Source of the DNA: Nocardioidaceae bacterium
Lineage (GTDB): Bacteria > Actinomycetota > Actinomycetes > Propionibacteriales > Nocardioidaceae
Direction: 5' to 3'
DNA: 19,206 nucleotides
Assembly: GCA_025966335.1 (NCBI GenBank)
Contig: JAICRS010000023.1
Span: 1 to 19,206 of the forward strand
The notes beneath the pieces are model-generated. The model was not told the DNA's origin. It did not search any database and saw nothing but the letters and a program-made list of their open reading frames with translations. Position 1 is the stretch's first letter. Each line of letters starts with the position of its first letter. The translations under genes were made by a program, and so were the position numbers. Below are positions 1 to 6,382 of the stretch, one piece after another.

Positions 1-1
1 G

Positions 2-454
2 CTCGACGCGGACGGGTTCCTACGGATCACCGACCGCAAGAAGGACCTGTTCAAGACCTCCGGCGGCAAGTACATCGCGCCGACCTCGATCGAGTCGCAG
101 TTCAAGGCCGTCTGCCCCTACGCCAGCCAGTTCATCGTGCACGGCAACGACCGCAACTACTGCGTCGCGCTGATCACGCTGGACCCCGATGCGATGACCG
201 AGTGGGCTACCCACAACGACATGGCGGGTGCGTCGTACGCCGAGATCGTGTCCTCGTCGAAGGTCAACGAGATGGTCGGCGACTACGTCGACCAGCTCAA
301 CGCCCGGCTGAACCGGTGGGAGACCATCAAGAAGTGGATCCTGCTCGACCACGACCTCACCGTCGAGTCCGGCGAGCTGACCCCGTCGATGAAGGTCAAG
401 CGCAAGGTCGTCGAGGACAACTATCGCGAGCGGATCGAGGCGCTCTACCGGTAA
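2..454 (+). CDS. Long-chain fatty-acid--CoA ligase, FadD15-like (3' end only)
   Basis: This is the C-terminal 150 residues of an ANL-superfamily acyl-CoA synthetase; the start lies outside the window. The reading frame opens at base 2 with LDADGFLRITDRKKDLFKTS, which holds the A8 hinge (DRKKDLFKTSGGKYIAP) of long-chain acyl-CoA synthetases. It ends with the C-terminal lid, including a lysine-rich ELTPSMKVKRKVV segment that carries the usual catalytic lysine in the FadD15/FAA family. The enzyme would activate long-chain fatty acids with ATP and CoA at the membrane or in the cytoplasm. The TAA stop is at 452-454, and hemW begins 24 bases later on its own predicted promoter. Substrate length cannot be judged from this fragment. 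Confidence 0.9.
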   Translation, partial: LDADGFLRITDRKKDLFKTSGGKYIAPTSIESQFKAVCPYASQFIVHGNDRNYCVALITLDPDAMTEWATHNDMAGASYAEIVSSSKVNEMVGDYVDQLNARLNRWETIKKWILLDHDLTVESGELTPSMKVKRKVVEDNYRERIEALYR

Positions 455-466
455 CCGCGCGGAACC

Positions 467-478
467 TAGGATGGGTGG
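467..478 (+). promoter_or_regulatory. Likely leaderless promoter of hemW
   Basis: TAGGAT at 467-472 matches the actinobacterial -10 consensus TANNNT and ends six bases before the hemW ATG at 479. That puts the predicted transcription start on the A of the start codon. No Shine-Dalgarno sequence precedes the ATG. No convincing -35 box is visible, which is common for actinobacterial leaderless promoters. A second ATG at 471 is in another frame. Confidence 0.5.
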
Positions 479-1705
479 ATGCCCTCCGCCCTGCCCGACG
501 GTGACCCGGCGCCCGCCGACGGATCGCTGCCCGCCGCTGCCCTTTCCGGGCTCGGCGGGCGGCCGTTCGGGGTCTACGTGCACGTTCCGTTCTGCACGGT
601 GCGGTGCGGCTACTGCGACTTCAACACCTACACCGCCGACGAGCTCGGCAGCGGCCCCGGCGCCTCCCGGTCGACGTACGCCGACGCGGTGATTTCCGAG
701 ATCAGGCTGGCCCGTCGGGTGCTGGGGGACCGGGACGTGCCGGTCGACACGGTGTTCTTCGGCGGCGGTACGCCGACCCTCCTCCCGCCGCGGGACCTGA
801 CCCGGATCGTGTCCGCGATCGACGACGAGCTCGGTCTCGCCGCCGGTGCCGAGGTGACCACGGAGTCCAATCCCGACAGCGTCACCGCCGAGGACCTCCA
901 GGTGCTCCGCGAGGGCGGGATCAACCGGGTCTCGTTCGGGATGCAGTCCGCGGTGCCCCACGTGCTCGCCGTCCTGGACCGGACCCACGACCCGGAGCGG
1001 GTGCCACGCGCGGTGCAGTGGGCCCGGGCGGCCGGCTTCGACCAGGTCAGCCTGGACCTGATCTACGGCACGCCGGGGGAGTCGCCCGGCGACTGGCAGA
1101 CCTCGCTGGACAGCGCGCTGGCCGCGGACCCGGACCATCTCTCGGCCTACGCGCTGATCGTCGAGGAGGGCACCGCGCTGGCCCGGCAGATCCGTCGTGG
1201 CGAGGTGCCGATGACCGACGACGACGATCTCGCCGACAAGTACCTTGCCGCCGACGAGGCGCTGGAGAAGGCCGGCCTCGGGTGGTACGAGGTGTCGAAC
1301 TGGGCCCGCGACGAGACGGCCCGCTGCCGGCACAACGAGATCTACTGGCGTGGTGACGACTGGTGGGGGATCGGGCCCGGCGCGCACTCGCACGTGGGCG
1401 GCGTGCGCTGGTGGAACGTCAAGCACCCCGTGGCCTACGCCGGGCGGATCGAGTCCGGTGCGAGCCCCGCGCAGGCGCGTGAGGTGCTCGACGCGGAGAC
1501 CCGCCGGGTCGAGCGGGTGCTGCTGGAGGTGCGGCTCCGCGACGGGCTGCCGGCCGACGTGCTCGACGAGGCCGGCCGGGGCAACGTCGCCGACCAGGTC
1601 GCCCGCGGCAACGTCGACGCCGACGGGTGGGACCGCGGCCGGGTGGTGCTGACCCGGAAGGGCCGGCTGCTCGCGGACGCGGTCGTCCGCGACCTGCTGC
1701 CCTGA
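479..1705 (+). CDS. hemW: Radical SAM protein HemW (heme chaperone, HemN-like)
   Basis: This 408-residue protein belongs to the HemW branch of the coproporphyrinogen III oxidase-like radical SAM family. The [4Fe-4S]-binding motif is CTVRCGYC (Cys39, Cys43, Cys46). It is followed by Asp-Phe rather than the fourth cysteine of HemN, which argues for HemW. FFGGGTPT and the TTESNP strand are typical of the SAM-binding barrel. HNEIYW matches the HNxxYW heme motif of HemW, followed by GIGPGAHSH. HemW binds heme and is thought to deliver it to respiratory enzymes; older annotations call it an oxygen-independent coproporphyrinogen oxidase. The first 28 residues are low-complexity Pro/Ala/Gly-rich. The gene converges with the DUF4870 gene, with a 25-base gap. 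In actinobacteria hemW often lies near hrcA and dnaJ, as here. Confidence 0.93.
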   Translation: MPSALPDGDPAPADGSLPAAALSGLGGRPFGVYVHVPFCTVRCGYCDFNTYTADELGSGPGASRSTYADAVISEIRLARRVLGDRDVPVDTVFFGGGTPTLLPPRDLTRIVSAIDDELGLAAGAEVTTESNPDSVTAEDLQVLREGGINRVSFGMQSAVPHVLAVLDRTHDPERVPRAVQWARAAGFDQVSLDLIYGTPGESPGDWQTSLDSALAADPDHLSAYALIVEEGTALARQIRRGEVPMTDDDDLADKYLAADEALEKAGLGWYEVSNWARDETARCRHNEIYWRGDDWWGIGPGAHSHVGGVRWWNVKHPVAYAGRIESGASPAQAREVLDAETRRVERVLLEVRLRDGLPADVLDEAGRGNVADQVARGNVDADGWDRGRVVLTRKGRLLADAVVRDLLP

Positions 1706-1730
1706 GGCCGGCCTGACGGGCTGTCCGGGC

Positions 1731-2231
1731 TCAGCCGATGAAGCGGAAGATCAACGGGTAGCGGTAGTCCTCGAAGTTCGCGGCCTTCACCGACGCCACG
1801 ATCATCAGCACCAGCCATGCGATCCCGACCACGGGCAGCAGGACGAACCCGACCAGCAGGATCAGCGAGATGCCGGCGACCAGGAAGTAGATCATGTAGG
1901 AGATCTGCATGTTCAGCGCTTCCTTGCCGTGCCGGTCCAGGAACGCCGAGCGGTCCTTGAACACCAGCCACACCACGAGCGGGGCGATGAAGCCGAGCAG
2001 GATCGGGCCGAGGTGGGCGCCGACCGCCCACAGCTTCTCCTCGTCGGGACGCATCGGCTGCTGTTGCAGGGGGCCGTTCGGCGGTGGCATCTGGTGCGGC
2101 GGCATCTGCTGCGGTGGCATCGACTGCTGCCCGTAGGGCGGCGGCGTCCCGTAGCCCGGCGGCGGGGACTGCTGACCCGGCTGCCCCTGCTGCTCGTGGG
2201 GCTGGTCTGGCGTGTTCGGACCCGTTGTCAT
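1731..2231 (-). CDS. DUF4870 domain-containing membrane protein
   Basis: This 166-residue protein has a disordered N-terminus (1-62) rich in Pro, Gln, Gly and Met, with a repeated MPPxQ pattern (MPPQQMPPHQMPPP). A DUF4870 (Tic20-like) domain follows from about residue 64. Predicted membrane helices are near 70-91, 107-126 and 127-148. Family hallmarks visible are DEEKLWAVGAHLGPIL, the FLDRHGKEALNMQISY segment between helices 1 and 2, and the terminal NFEDYRYPLIFRFI. DUF4870 proteins are small inner-membrane proteins of unknown function; the relation to Tic20 is structural and does not establish transport. The ATG at 2231 gives a family-typical length. It has no good Shine-Dalgarno sequence. 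The DUF3097 gene ends 74 bases upstream in the same direction, so co-transcription is possible. Confidence 0.85.
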   Translation of the reverse strand: MTTGPNTPDQPHEQQGQPGQQSPPPGYGTPPPYGQQSMPPQQMPPHQMPPPNGPLQQQPMRPDEEKLWAVGAHLGPILLGFIAPLVVWLVFKDRSAFLDRHGKEALNMQISYMIYFLVAGISLILLVGFVLLPVVGIAWLVLMIVASVKAANFEDYRYPLIFRFIG

Positions 2232-2270
2232 GTCATCGATTCAAGCACAGCAAGAGCCTCTCAGACCTCA

Positions 2271-2303
2271 GGTTCGACCCTGGTTCGGCCCTGGTTCGGT
2301 CCT
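2271..2303. repeat. Three tandem 11-bp repeats GGTTCGRYCCT
   Basis: Three consecutive 11-base units are seen: GGTTCGACCCT (2271-2281), GGTTCGGCCCT (2282-2292) and GGTTCGGTCCT (2293-2303). They end two bases before the stop codon of the DUF3097 gene and lie in the 74-base gap before DUF4870. The period is close to one helical turn. It could be a binding-site array, a slipped-strand duplication, or part of a transcript processing region. No function is known to me. Confidence 0.75.
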
Positions 2304-2305
2304 GG

Positions 2306-3157
2306 TCATCCGGGCGGTGAGGTCACGAAGTCGATCAGCTCCTCGACCCGGCCCAGCAGAGCCGGCTCGAGGTCGGCGTACGAGCTCACCTTGGACAGGA
2401 TGTGCTTCCACGCCCGCGCGATGTCGGCCTGGTCGCGGTGCGGCCAGCCCAGGCTCTGGCAGATGCCGCGCTTCCACTCGATGTCGCGCGGGATCCGTGG
2501 CCACTGCTGCAGCCCGAGCCGGTCCGGCTTCACCGCCTGCCAGACGTCGATGTAGGGATGGCCGACGATCAGGACGTGCTTGCCGGCCGGGCTCTTCGCG
2601 ATCGAGGCGGCGATCCGGCTCTCCTTGGAGCCGGCGACCAGGTGGTCCACCAGCACCCCGACGCGGCGTTCCGGTCCGGGCCGGAAGTCCTGGAGGTGGC
2701 CGGCCAGGTCGTCGACGCCTTCGATGTACTCGACCACCACGCCCTCGATGCGCAGGTCGTCGCCCCATACCTTCTCCACGAGCTCCGCGTCGTGACGGCC
2801 CTCGACGAAGATCCGGCTGGCGCGGGCGACGCGTGCCTTGGTGCCCGGCACGGCGACCGAGCCCGAGGCGGTGTGCGTCTTCTGCGCCGGCCCCTTCCGG
2901 GTCGGTGGGCGCAGGATCACCGGCACGCCTTCGAGCAGGAAGCCGGGCCCGAGCGGGAACGTACGCCGCTTGCCGCGCCGGTCCTCCAGGGTCACCGTCT
3001 GCAGGTCGCGCTCCACGGCCACGATCTCGCCGCACCAGTCGGTGGTGACCTCCTCGACCACCAGCCCCTTGTCGGCCTCGATCTCCACCGCGCGGCCGCG
3101 CTTGGGGGCACGCCAGTCGGTGTTGAGCACGTCGGAGCCGTATCGGTCGATCGCCAT
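2306..3157 (-). CDS. DUF3097 family protein with TOPRIM-like core
   Basis: This 283-residue protein matches the actinobacterial DUF3097 family. The ATG at 3157 (MAIDRYGSDVL) is chosen over an upstream extension because the extension is low-complexity and this start is typical of the family. The N-terminal part (about 15-85) looks like a small beta-barrel (VVEEVTTDWCGEIVAVER, LEDRRGKRRTFPL). Residues 114-185 read RIFVEGRHDAELVEKVWG, then VVEYIEGVDDL, then VGVLVDHLVAGSKESRI. That order resembles a TOPRIM domain of the RNase M5 type: an EG..D motif at Glu119/Asp123 and an acidic strand end at Asp171. The biochemical role of the family is not known to me; a nucleic-acid or nucleotide-processing role is only inferred. 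It lies just upstream of DUF4870 on the same strand. Confidence 0.85.
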   Translation of the reverse strand: MAIDRYGSDVLNTDWRAPKRGRAVEIEADKGLVVEEVTTDWCGEIVAVERDLQTVTLEDRRGKRRTFPLGPGFLLEGVPVILRPPTRKGPAQKTHTASGSVAVPGTKARVARASRIFVEGRHDAELVEKVWGDDLRIEGVVVEYIEGVDDLAGHLQDFRPGPERRVGVLVDHLVAGSKESRIAASIAKSPAGKHVLIVGHPYIDVWQAVKPDRLGLQQWPRIPRDIEWKRGICQSLGWPHRDQADIARAWKHILSKVSSYADLEPALLGRVEELIDFVTSPPG

Positions 3158-3165
3158 AACCGGCA

Positions 3166-3171
3166 ACGCTA
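3166..3171 (-). promoter_or_regulatory. Possible -10 of the DUF3097 gene
   Basis: On the minus strand TAGCGT matches TANNNT and lies eight bases before the ATG at 3157. This suggests a very short or absent leader. The spacing is one to two bases longer than ideal for a leaderless transcript and no -35 is obvious, so this is tentative. Confidence 0.3.
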
Positions 3172-3258
3172 GGTCGCCCCGGGGGCTTCGACGCGGAGGG
3201 CACGCCGGAGGGCGGCCCGGTCGGTGGCCCGGTCCTCGTGAAGCGTTACGAAAAGCTC

Positions 3259-3287
3259 TTGGCATTCGGAAGACACCGATATATCGT
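3259..3287 (+). promoter_or_regulatory. Sigma-A-type promoter of the PadR operon
   Basis: TTGGCA at 3259-3264 and TATCGT at 3282-3287 are separated by 17 bases, a near-consensus vegetative promoter. Predicted transcription would start near 3294, about 28 bases before the PadR ATG. The 10-bp palindrome CGATATATCG (3277-3286) overlaps the -10. Confidence 0.6.
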
Positions 3288-3306
3288 CAACCTATCGCCG
3301 ATAGGT
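3277..3306. promoter_or_regulatory. Candidate PadR operator (two palindromes)
   Basis: Two perfect palindromes sit side by side. CGATATATCG at 3277-3286 covers the -10. ACCTATC-GCC-GATAGGT at 3290-3306 covers the predicted transcription start. This AT-richer island stands out from the GC-rich background. PadR-family repressors commonly bind short AT-rich inverted repeats over their own promoters, so autoregulation is likely. Confidence 0.55.
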
Positions 3307-3310
3307 CTTG

Positions 3311-3317
3311 AGGAGGG
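3311..3317 (+). promoter_or_regulatory. Shine-Dalgarno fixing the PadR start
   Basis: AGGAGGG lies four bases before the ATG at 3322. This supports that start over the in-frame GTG at 3238, which lies upstream of the predicted promoter. Confidence 0.7.
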
Positions 3318-3321
3318 TGTC

Positions 3322-3906
3322 ATGGGAGGCAGCAGCTGGGGCGGCGGGGGCCCGTGGGGACATCAGCACCGGGGTGGACCGTGGGGGTCCGGGCCTCCGC
3401 CGTGGGTGGCCGGGCTGTTCGGGCTGGCCCAGCACGGCCAGTCGCGCGGGCCGAAGGTACGCCGCGGCGACGTCCGCGCGGCGATCCTCGACGTGCTCTC
3501 GGTGGAGCCGATGAACGGCTACCAGATCATCCAGCAGATCGCCGAGCGCAGCGGCGGGGCGTGGAAGCCGAGCCCGGGGTCGGTGTACCCGACGGTGCAG
3601 CAGCTCGAGGACGAGGGCCTGGTCGGGCCGGTGGCCGGCGAGTCCCGCCGGCTCCTGGAGCTCACCGCGGCCGGTCGGGCCTACGTCCAGGAGCACCCGG
3701 AGGAGATGGCCGCGACGTGGCGTCCGTTCAACGAGCCCACCGAGGAGGACACCGGTGACCTGAAGCCGGTCATCGGCCAGGTGATGTCCGCGGTGTGGCA
3801 GATCATCGTCTCCGGGACCGCGCAGCAGCGGGCCGAGGCGGCCGAGATCCTCGCCGAGACCCGACGCCGGCTCTACGGCCTGCTCGCCGAGGGTGATCCC
3901 GAGTGA
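3322..3906 (+). CDS. PadR family transcriptional regulator
   Basis: This 194-residue protein has an unusual N-terminal tail of about 30 residues rich in Gly, Trp, Pro and His (MGGSSWGGGGPWGHQ). The PadR winged-helix domain follows (about 48-115). It shows RGDVRAAILDVLSVEPMNGY, SGGAWKPSPGSVYPTVQQLE and EDEGLVG, the recognition-helix and wing signatures of the family. The C-terminal part (about 130-194) is a helical dimerisation region. PadR proteins are usually repressors that respond to small ligands or drugs. The stop overlaps the start of the DUF1707 gene (GTGA), so the two form one operon. The promoter contains two palindromes suited to autoregulation. The ligand cannot be deduced. Confidence 0.9.
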   Translation: MGGSSWGGGGPWGHQHRGGPWGSGPPPWVAGLFGLAQHGQSRGPKVRRGDVRAAILDVLSVEPMNGYQIIQQIAERSGGAWKPSPGSVYPTVQQLEDEGLVGPVAGESRRLLELTAAGRAYVQEHPEEMAATWRPFNEPTEEDTGDLKPVIGQVMSAVWQIIVSGTAQQRAEAAEILAETRRRLYGLLAEGDPE

Positions 3907-4304
3907 ACCCGCAGCCCGAACCGCGGATCGGTGACGCCGAGCGGATCGCTGCTGCCGACGCGCTCGGCGAGCACTTCGCCGCCGGCCGGCTCGACAAGGA
4001 CGAGTACGACGAGCGCAGCGCCCGGATCTGGGCAGCGAAGACCGAGTCGGACCTGCGCCCGGTCTTCGGCGACCTGCCCGCGCTCGGGATGCCGAGCCGG
4101 CCGTTCGTCCCGCAGCGCGGCCCGCAGAGGGTCGCGCGACCGGCACCGCCGACGCACGGGTTCCGGTTCCCGTGGCTGCCGGTGATCCTCGTCGTGATCG
4201 GACTGATCTTCCTGGTGCCGGGGCCGTGGTGGCTGCTCCTGGTCGGCGCCTTCGTGTTCTCCCGCACCCGGCACGGCTGCCACGGTCACCCGCGCCGGTC
4301 CTGA
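3903..4304 (+). CDS. DUF1707 (SHOCT-like) domain membrane protein
   Basis: This 133-residue protein begins at GTG 3903, overlapping the PadR stop by four bases. Residues 8-60 (PRIGDAERIAAADALGEHFAAGRLDKDEYDERS to LPAL) form the DUF1707 domain, common in actinobacterial membrane proteins. A proline-rich linker follows. One long or two short hydrophobic segments run from about 92 to 122 (WLPVILVVIGLIF, WWLLLVGAFVF), and a short His/Arg-rich tail ends the protein. The domain arrangement predicts a cytosolic N-terminus. Co-transcription with a PadR regulator suggests it is the regulated output, perhaps in envelope stress, but the function is unknown. Confidence 0.85.
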   Translation: MNPQPEPRIGDAERIAAADALGEHFAAGRLDKDEYDERSARIWAAKTESDLRPVFGDLPALGMPSRPFVPQRGPQRVARPAPPTHGFRFPWLPVILVVIGLIFLVPGPWWLLLVGAFVFSRTRHGCHGHPRRS

Positions 4305-4311
4305 GGCGGGG

Positions 4312-5247
4312 CTACGCCAGGGGCAGTGAGCGCGCGGAGCGGGGGAGCTGCTCGTAGCCGCGGGCGACCGCATGGGCGAGCTCCTCGACCGGGTAGGGCC
4401 ACTCGGTGGCGGCCAGTGCCTCCTGCGCCGGGACGCCCTTGCCGGCCAGATCGCGGACCGTCTCGGCGACGATCCCGATGCTTCCGCGCTGCTCGAGCAC
4501 GAAGTCCTTGTCGACCGGCAGCCCGTGGCCCGGGACGACCACCGAGGCATCGGTGAGCATGCTGACCACCAGGTCCAGCGTGAACGGCCACTCCAGCGGG
4601 AAGCAGTCCGGACCGAACCCCGGAACGCTGCCGCGCAGCGCGGACTCCTCGACCAGGTCGCCGGCGAAGAGCACGTCCGCGTCCGGGACCCGGACGATGG
4701 TGTCGCCGTCGGTGTGCCCGCGTCCGGGGTGGACCAGCTCCACGAACCGGTCGCCGAGGTCGACCGCTCTGGCCGATGAGAAGGTCTGCTCGGGTACGAC
4801 GATGCGGGTTGCTGCGATCTCGCGATGCCGGCGGCGGGTGTCCTCGTCCCGGTCCGCGTCGGTCTGCGGGTCCTCGGCGTCGCGCGCGGCCTGTTCCTGC
4901 AGCGCCGGGGCGTTGCTGCGAAGACCGGAGGCGGCCTGCTCGTGGGCATGGATCGCCACCCCGTCGTACGCCTCGATGAAGGTGGCGTTACCGAAGCAGT
5001 GGTCGAAGTGCTCGTGGGTGTTGACCACCGCGACCACCTCACCGGCGCCGAGCCGGCGGACCTGCTCGACGACGCGGCGGGCCTCGGCCTCGGAGGCATG
5101 CGTGTCGACGACCAGCAGCCCGCGGTCGCCACCGACCACGCCGACGTTGACGTCGAGGAACTCGAACCGCGCCACCCAGCAGCGGTCGGCCACCTCGACG
5201 AAGCCCTGGTCGTGCGGAATGTCGTGCGCGATCTCACGTGCGGCCAT
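4312..5247 (-). CDS. Metallo-beta-lactamase-fold hydrolase
   Basis: This 311-residue protein has the full set of MBL-fold metal ligands. They are THEHFDH (His78, His80, Asp82, His83), GRGHTDGD (His178), AGD (Asp197) and PGHG (His241), which predicts two bound zinc or iron ions. A charged helical insert lies at about 115-145 (RDAEDPQTDADRDEDTRRR). The overall plan resembles glyoxalase II-like, SoxH-like or quinoprotein-relay hydrolases. There is no signal peptide, so it is probably cytoplasmic. The ATG at 5247 is preferred over an upstream extension that would run through the divergent hrcA promoter. It converges with the DUF1707 gene, with only seven bases between stops. The substrate is unknown. 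Confidence 0.87.
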   Translation of the reverse strand: MAAREIAHDIPHDQGFVEVADRCWVARFEFLDVNVGVVGGDRGLLVVDTHASEAEARRVVEQVRRLGAGEVVAVVNTHEHFDHCFGNATFIEAYDGVAIHAHEQAASGLRSNAPALQEQAARDAEDPQTDADRDEDTRRRHREIAATRIVVPEQTFSSARAVDLGDRFVELVHPGRGHTDGDTIVRVPDADVLFAGDLVEESALRGSVPGFGPDCFPLEWPFTLDLVVSMLTDASVVVPGHGLPVDKDFVLEQRGSIGIVAETVRDLAGKGVPAQEALAATEWPYPVEELAHAVARGYEQLPRSARSLPLA

Positions 5248-5254
5248 GCGCCTC

Positions 5255-5260
5255 AGGGTA
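5255..5260 (-). promoter_or_regulatory. Possible leaderless -10 of the MBL gene
   Basis: On the minus strand TACCCT fits TANNNT and is seven bases from the ATG at 5247. The transcript would therefore start at or next to the start codon. GAGG lies too close to the ATG to be a good Shine-Dalgarno sequence. Confidence 0.4.
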
Positions 5261-5295
5261 GGCGCAACGATTCCGCGTGCGGTGGCCCGGCCTTG

Positions 5296-5301
5296 TAGAG
5301 T
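5296..5301 (+). promoter_or_regulatory. -10 element of the hrcA-dnaJ promoter
   Basis: TAGAGT matches TANNNT and abuts the first base of the CIRCE element. Transcription would start about 5308, inside the operator, as usual for HrcA-repressed promoters. The -35 is not distinct. Confidence 0.5.
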
Positions 5302-5327
5302 TGGCACTCGAAACGGGTGAGTGCCAA
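5301..5327. promoter_or_regulatory. CIRCE operator (HrcA-binding site)
   Basis: TTGGCACTC at 5301-5309 and GAGTGCCAA at 5319-5327 form a perfect 9-bp inverted repeat with a 9-base spacer. The CIRCE consensus is TTAGCACTC-N9-GAGTGCTAA, so each arm differs at one symmetric position (A to G, T to C). It lies 32 bases before the hrcA ATG. HrcA binds CIRCE together with GroEL feedback to repress heat-shock genes, so hrcA and the downstream genes should be self-repressed and heat-inducible. Confidence 0.95.
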
Positions 5328-5348
5328 CGAAGGTGCCGGAGACGAGAC

Positions 5349-5354
5349 AGGAGG
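5349..5354 (+). promoter_or_regulatory. Shine-Dalgarno fixing the hrcA start
   Basis: AGGAGG lies five bases before ATG 5360. This rules out the in-frame GTG at 5321, which lies inside the CIRCE element. Confidence 0.8.
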
Positions 5355-5359
5355 CGGAC

Positions 5360-6382
5360 ATGGTCGAGGACCGCAAGCTCGCCGTCCTGCGGGCGATCGT
5401 CGAGGACTACGTGTCCACCCAGGAGCCGGTCGGCTCCAAGGCGCTGGTCGAGCGCCACCAGCTGGGGGTCTCCCCGGCGACCGTGCGCAACGACATGGCG
5501 TCGCTCGAGGACGAGGGTTTCATCACCCAGCCGCACACCAGCGCCGGCCGGATCCCCACCGACAAGGGGTACCGGCTGTTCGTGGACCGGCTGAGCCAGG
5601 TCAAGCCGCTCTCGGCCGCCGAGAAGCGGGCGATCACCACGCTGCTCGAGGGTGCGATCGACCTCGACGACGTGGTGCAGCGCAGCGTCCGGCTGCTCGC
5701 GCAGCTGACCCGTCAGGTCGCGATCGTGCAGTACCCGACCCTGTCGCGCTCGACCGTGCGGCACGTCGAGGTGGTGATGCTGACCAGCACCCGGTTGCTG
5801 CTGGTGCTGATCCTCAGCACGGGCCGCGTCGAGCAGCGGGTGATGGAGCTTCCCGAGGCGCTCGACGACGACACGGTCGCCGACCTGCGCACCCGGCTGA
5901 ACCGGGCCACGATCGGCGAGAAGCTCAACGACGCCTCGGAAGCGCTGGCCGACGTGCCGGACGCGTTCGAGGTGGGCAGCCGGACACCGGTGGCGATGGT
6001 GGTCGCGGCGCTGATCGAGGCGATGTCCGACCACCGCTCCGACGAACGGGTGGTGGTCGGCGGCACCGCGAACCTCGCGCGTTTCGGTGAGGGGTTCGAT
6101 GCGTCGATCAAGCCGATGCTCGAGGCGCTCGAGGAGCACGTCGTACTCCTCAAGCTGCTCGGTGAGGCGACCTCGCCGTCGACGCTGACGGTGCGGATCG
6201 GGCACGAGGTTCCCTACCACGAGCTGTCCACGACCTCGGTCGTGGCCACCGGCTACGGCCCCGGTGACGAGGCGCTGGCGACGCTCGGCATCGTCGGCCC
6301 GACCCGGATGGACTACCCAGGAACGATGACCACCGTGCGCGCGGTGGCGCGTTACGTCTCCAAGATCCTCGACGAAGGCTAA
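5360..6382 (+). CDS. hrcA: Heat-inducible transcription repressor HrcA
   Basis: This 340-residue protein has the normal HrcA length. The N-terminal winged-helix domain shows DRKLAVLRAIVEDYVSTQEP, SKALVERHQLGVSPATVRNDM, LEDEGFITQPHTSAGRIPTD and GYRLFVD, all diagnostic of HrcA. The central GAF-like and dimerisation parts follow (RQVAIVQYPTLSRSTVRHVE, VVGGTANL), and the end is GPTRMDYPGTMTTVRAVARYVS. It represses class I heat-shock genes by binding CIRCE, which lies directly upstream here. Its stop TAA shares one base with the dnaJ start, so repressor and chaperone are translationally coupled. Upregulation upon heat is expected when HrcA misfolds or GroEL is titrated. Confidence 0.97.
   Translation: MVEDRKLAVLRAIVEDYVSTQEPVGSKALVERHQLGVSPATVRNDMASLEDEGFITQPHTSAGRIPTDKGYRLFVDRLSQVKPLSAAEKRAITTLLEGAIDLDDVVQRSVRLLAQLTRQVAIVQYPTLSRSTVRHVEVVMLTSTRLLLVLILSTGRVEQRVMELPEALDDDTVADLRTRLNRATIGEKLNDASEALADVPDAFEVGSRTPVAMVVAALIEAMSDHRSDERVVVGGTANLARFGEGFDASIKPMLEALEEHVVLLKLLGEATSPSTLTVRIGHEVPYHELSTTSVVATGYGPGDEALATLGIVGPTRMDYPGTMTTVRAVARYVSKILDEG

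Noticed and set aside
20..1426. A 468-codon open frame on the minus strand across the fadD end and hemW
   Set aside because: It is antisense to two clearly conserved genes, is very rich in Arg, Gly, Val and Pro, and has no recognisable domain. Such mirror frames are expected in GC-rich DNA. The same applies to other long antisense frames across hrcA, dnaJ and the acyl-CoA ligase.
1706..1730. Terminator between hemW and DUF4870
   Set aside because: The 25-base gap has a short GGCCGGCC palindrome but no convincing stem-loop with a U-tract.
2060..2125. Nucleotide repeat in the DUF4870 gene
   Set aside because: The GGTGGCATC-like repetition encodes the MPPxQ pattern of the disordered N-terminus, so it is explained by coding sequence.
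3873..5237. A 454-codon minus-strand frame over the MBL and DUF1707 genes
   Set aside because: Its composition is Arg/Ser/Thr/Pro-rich without motifs, while the overlapping frame holds all MBL metal ligands.
5247..5327. CIRCE also controlling the divergent MBL gene
   Set aside because: The predicted MBL -10 is at 5255-5260 and CIRCE begins at 5301, about 40 bases upstream of that -10 and outside the core promoter. No evidence for joint control.
5321..5359. GTG 5321 as the start of hrcA
   Set aside because: It lies inside CIRCE and lacks a Shine-Dalgarno, while ATG 5360 has AGGAGG at good spacing and gives the normal family N-terminus.
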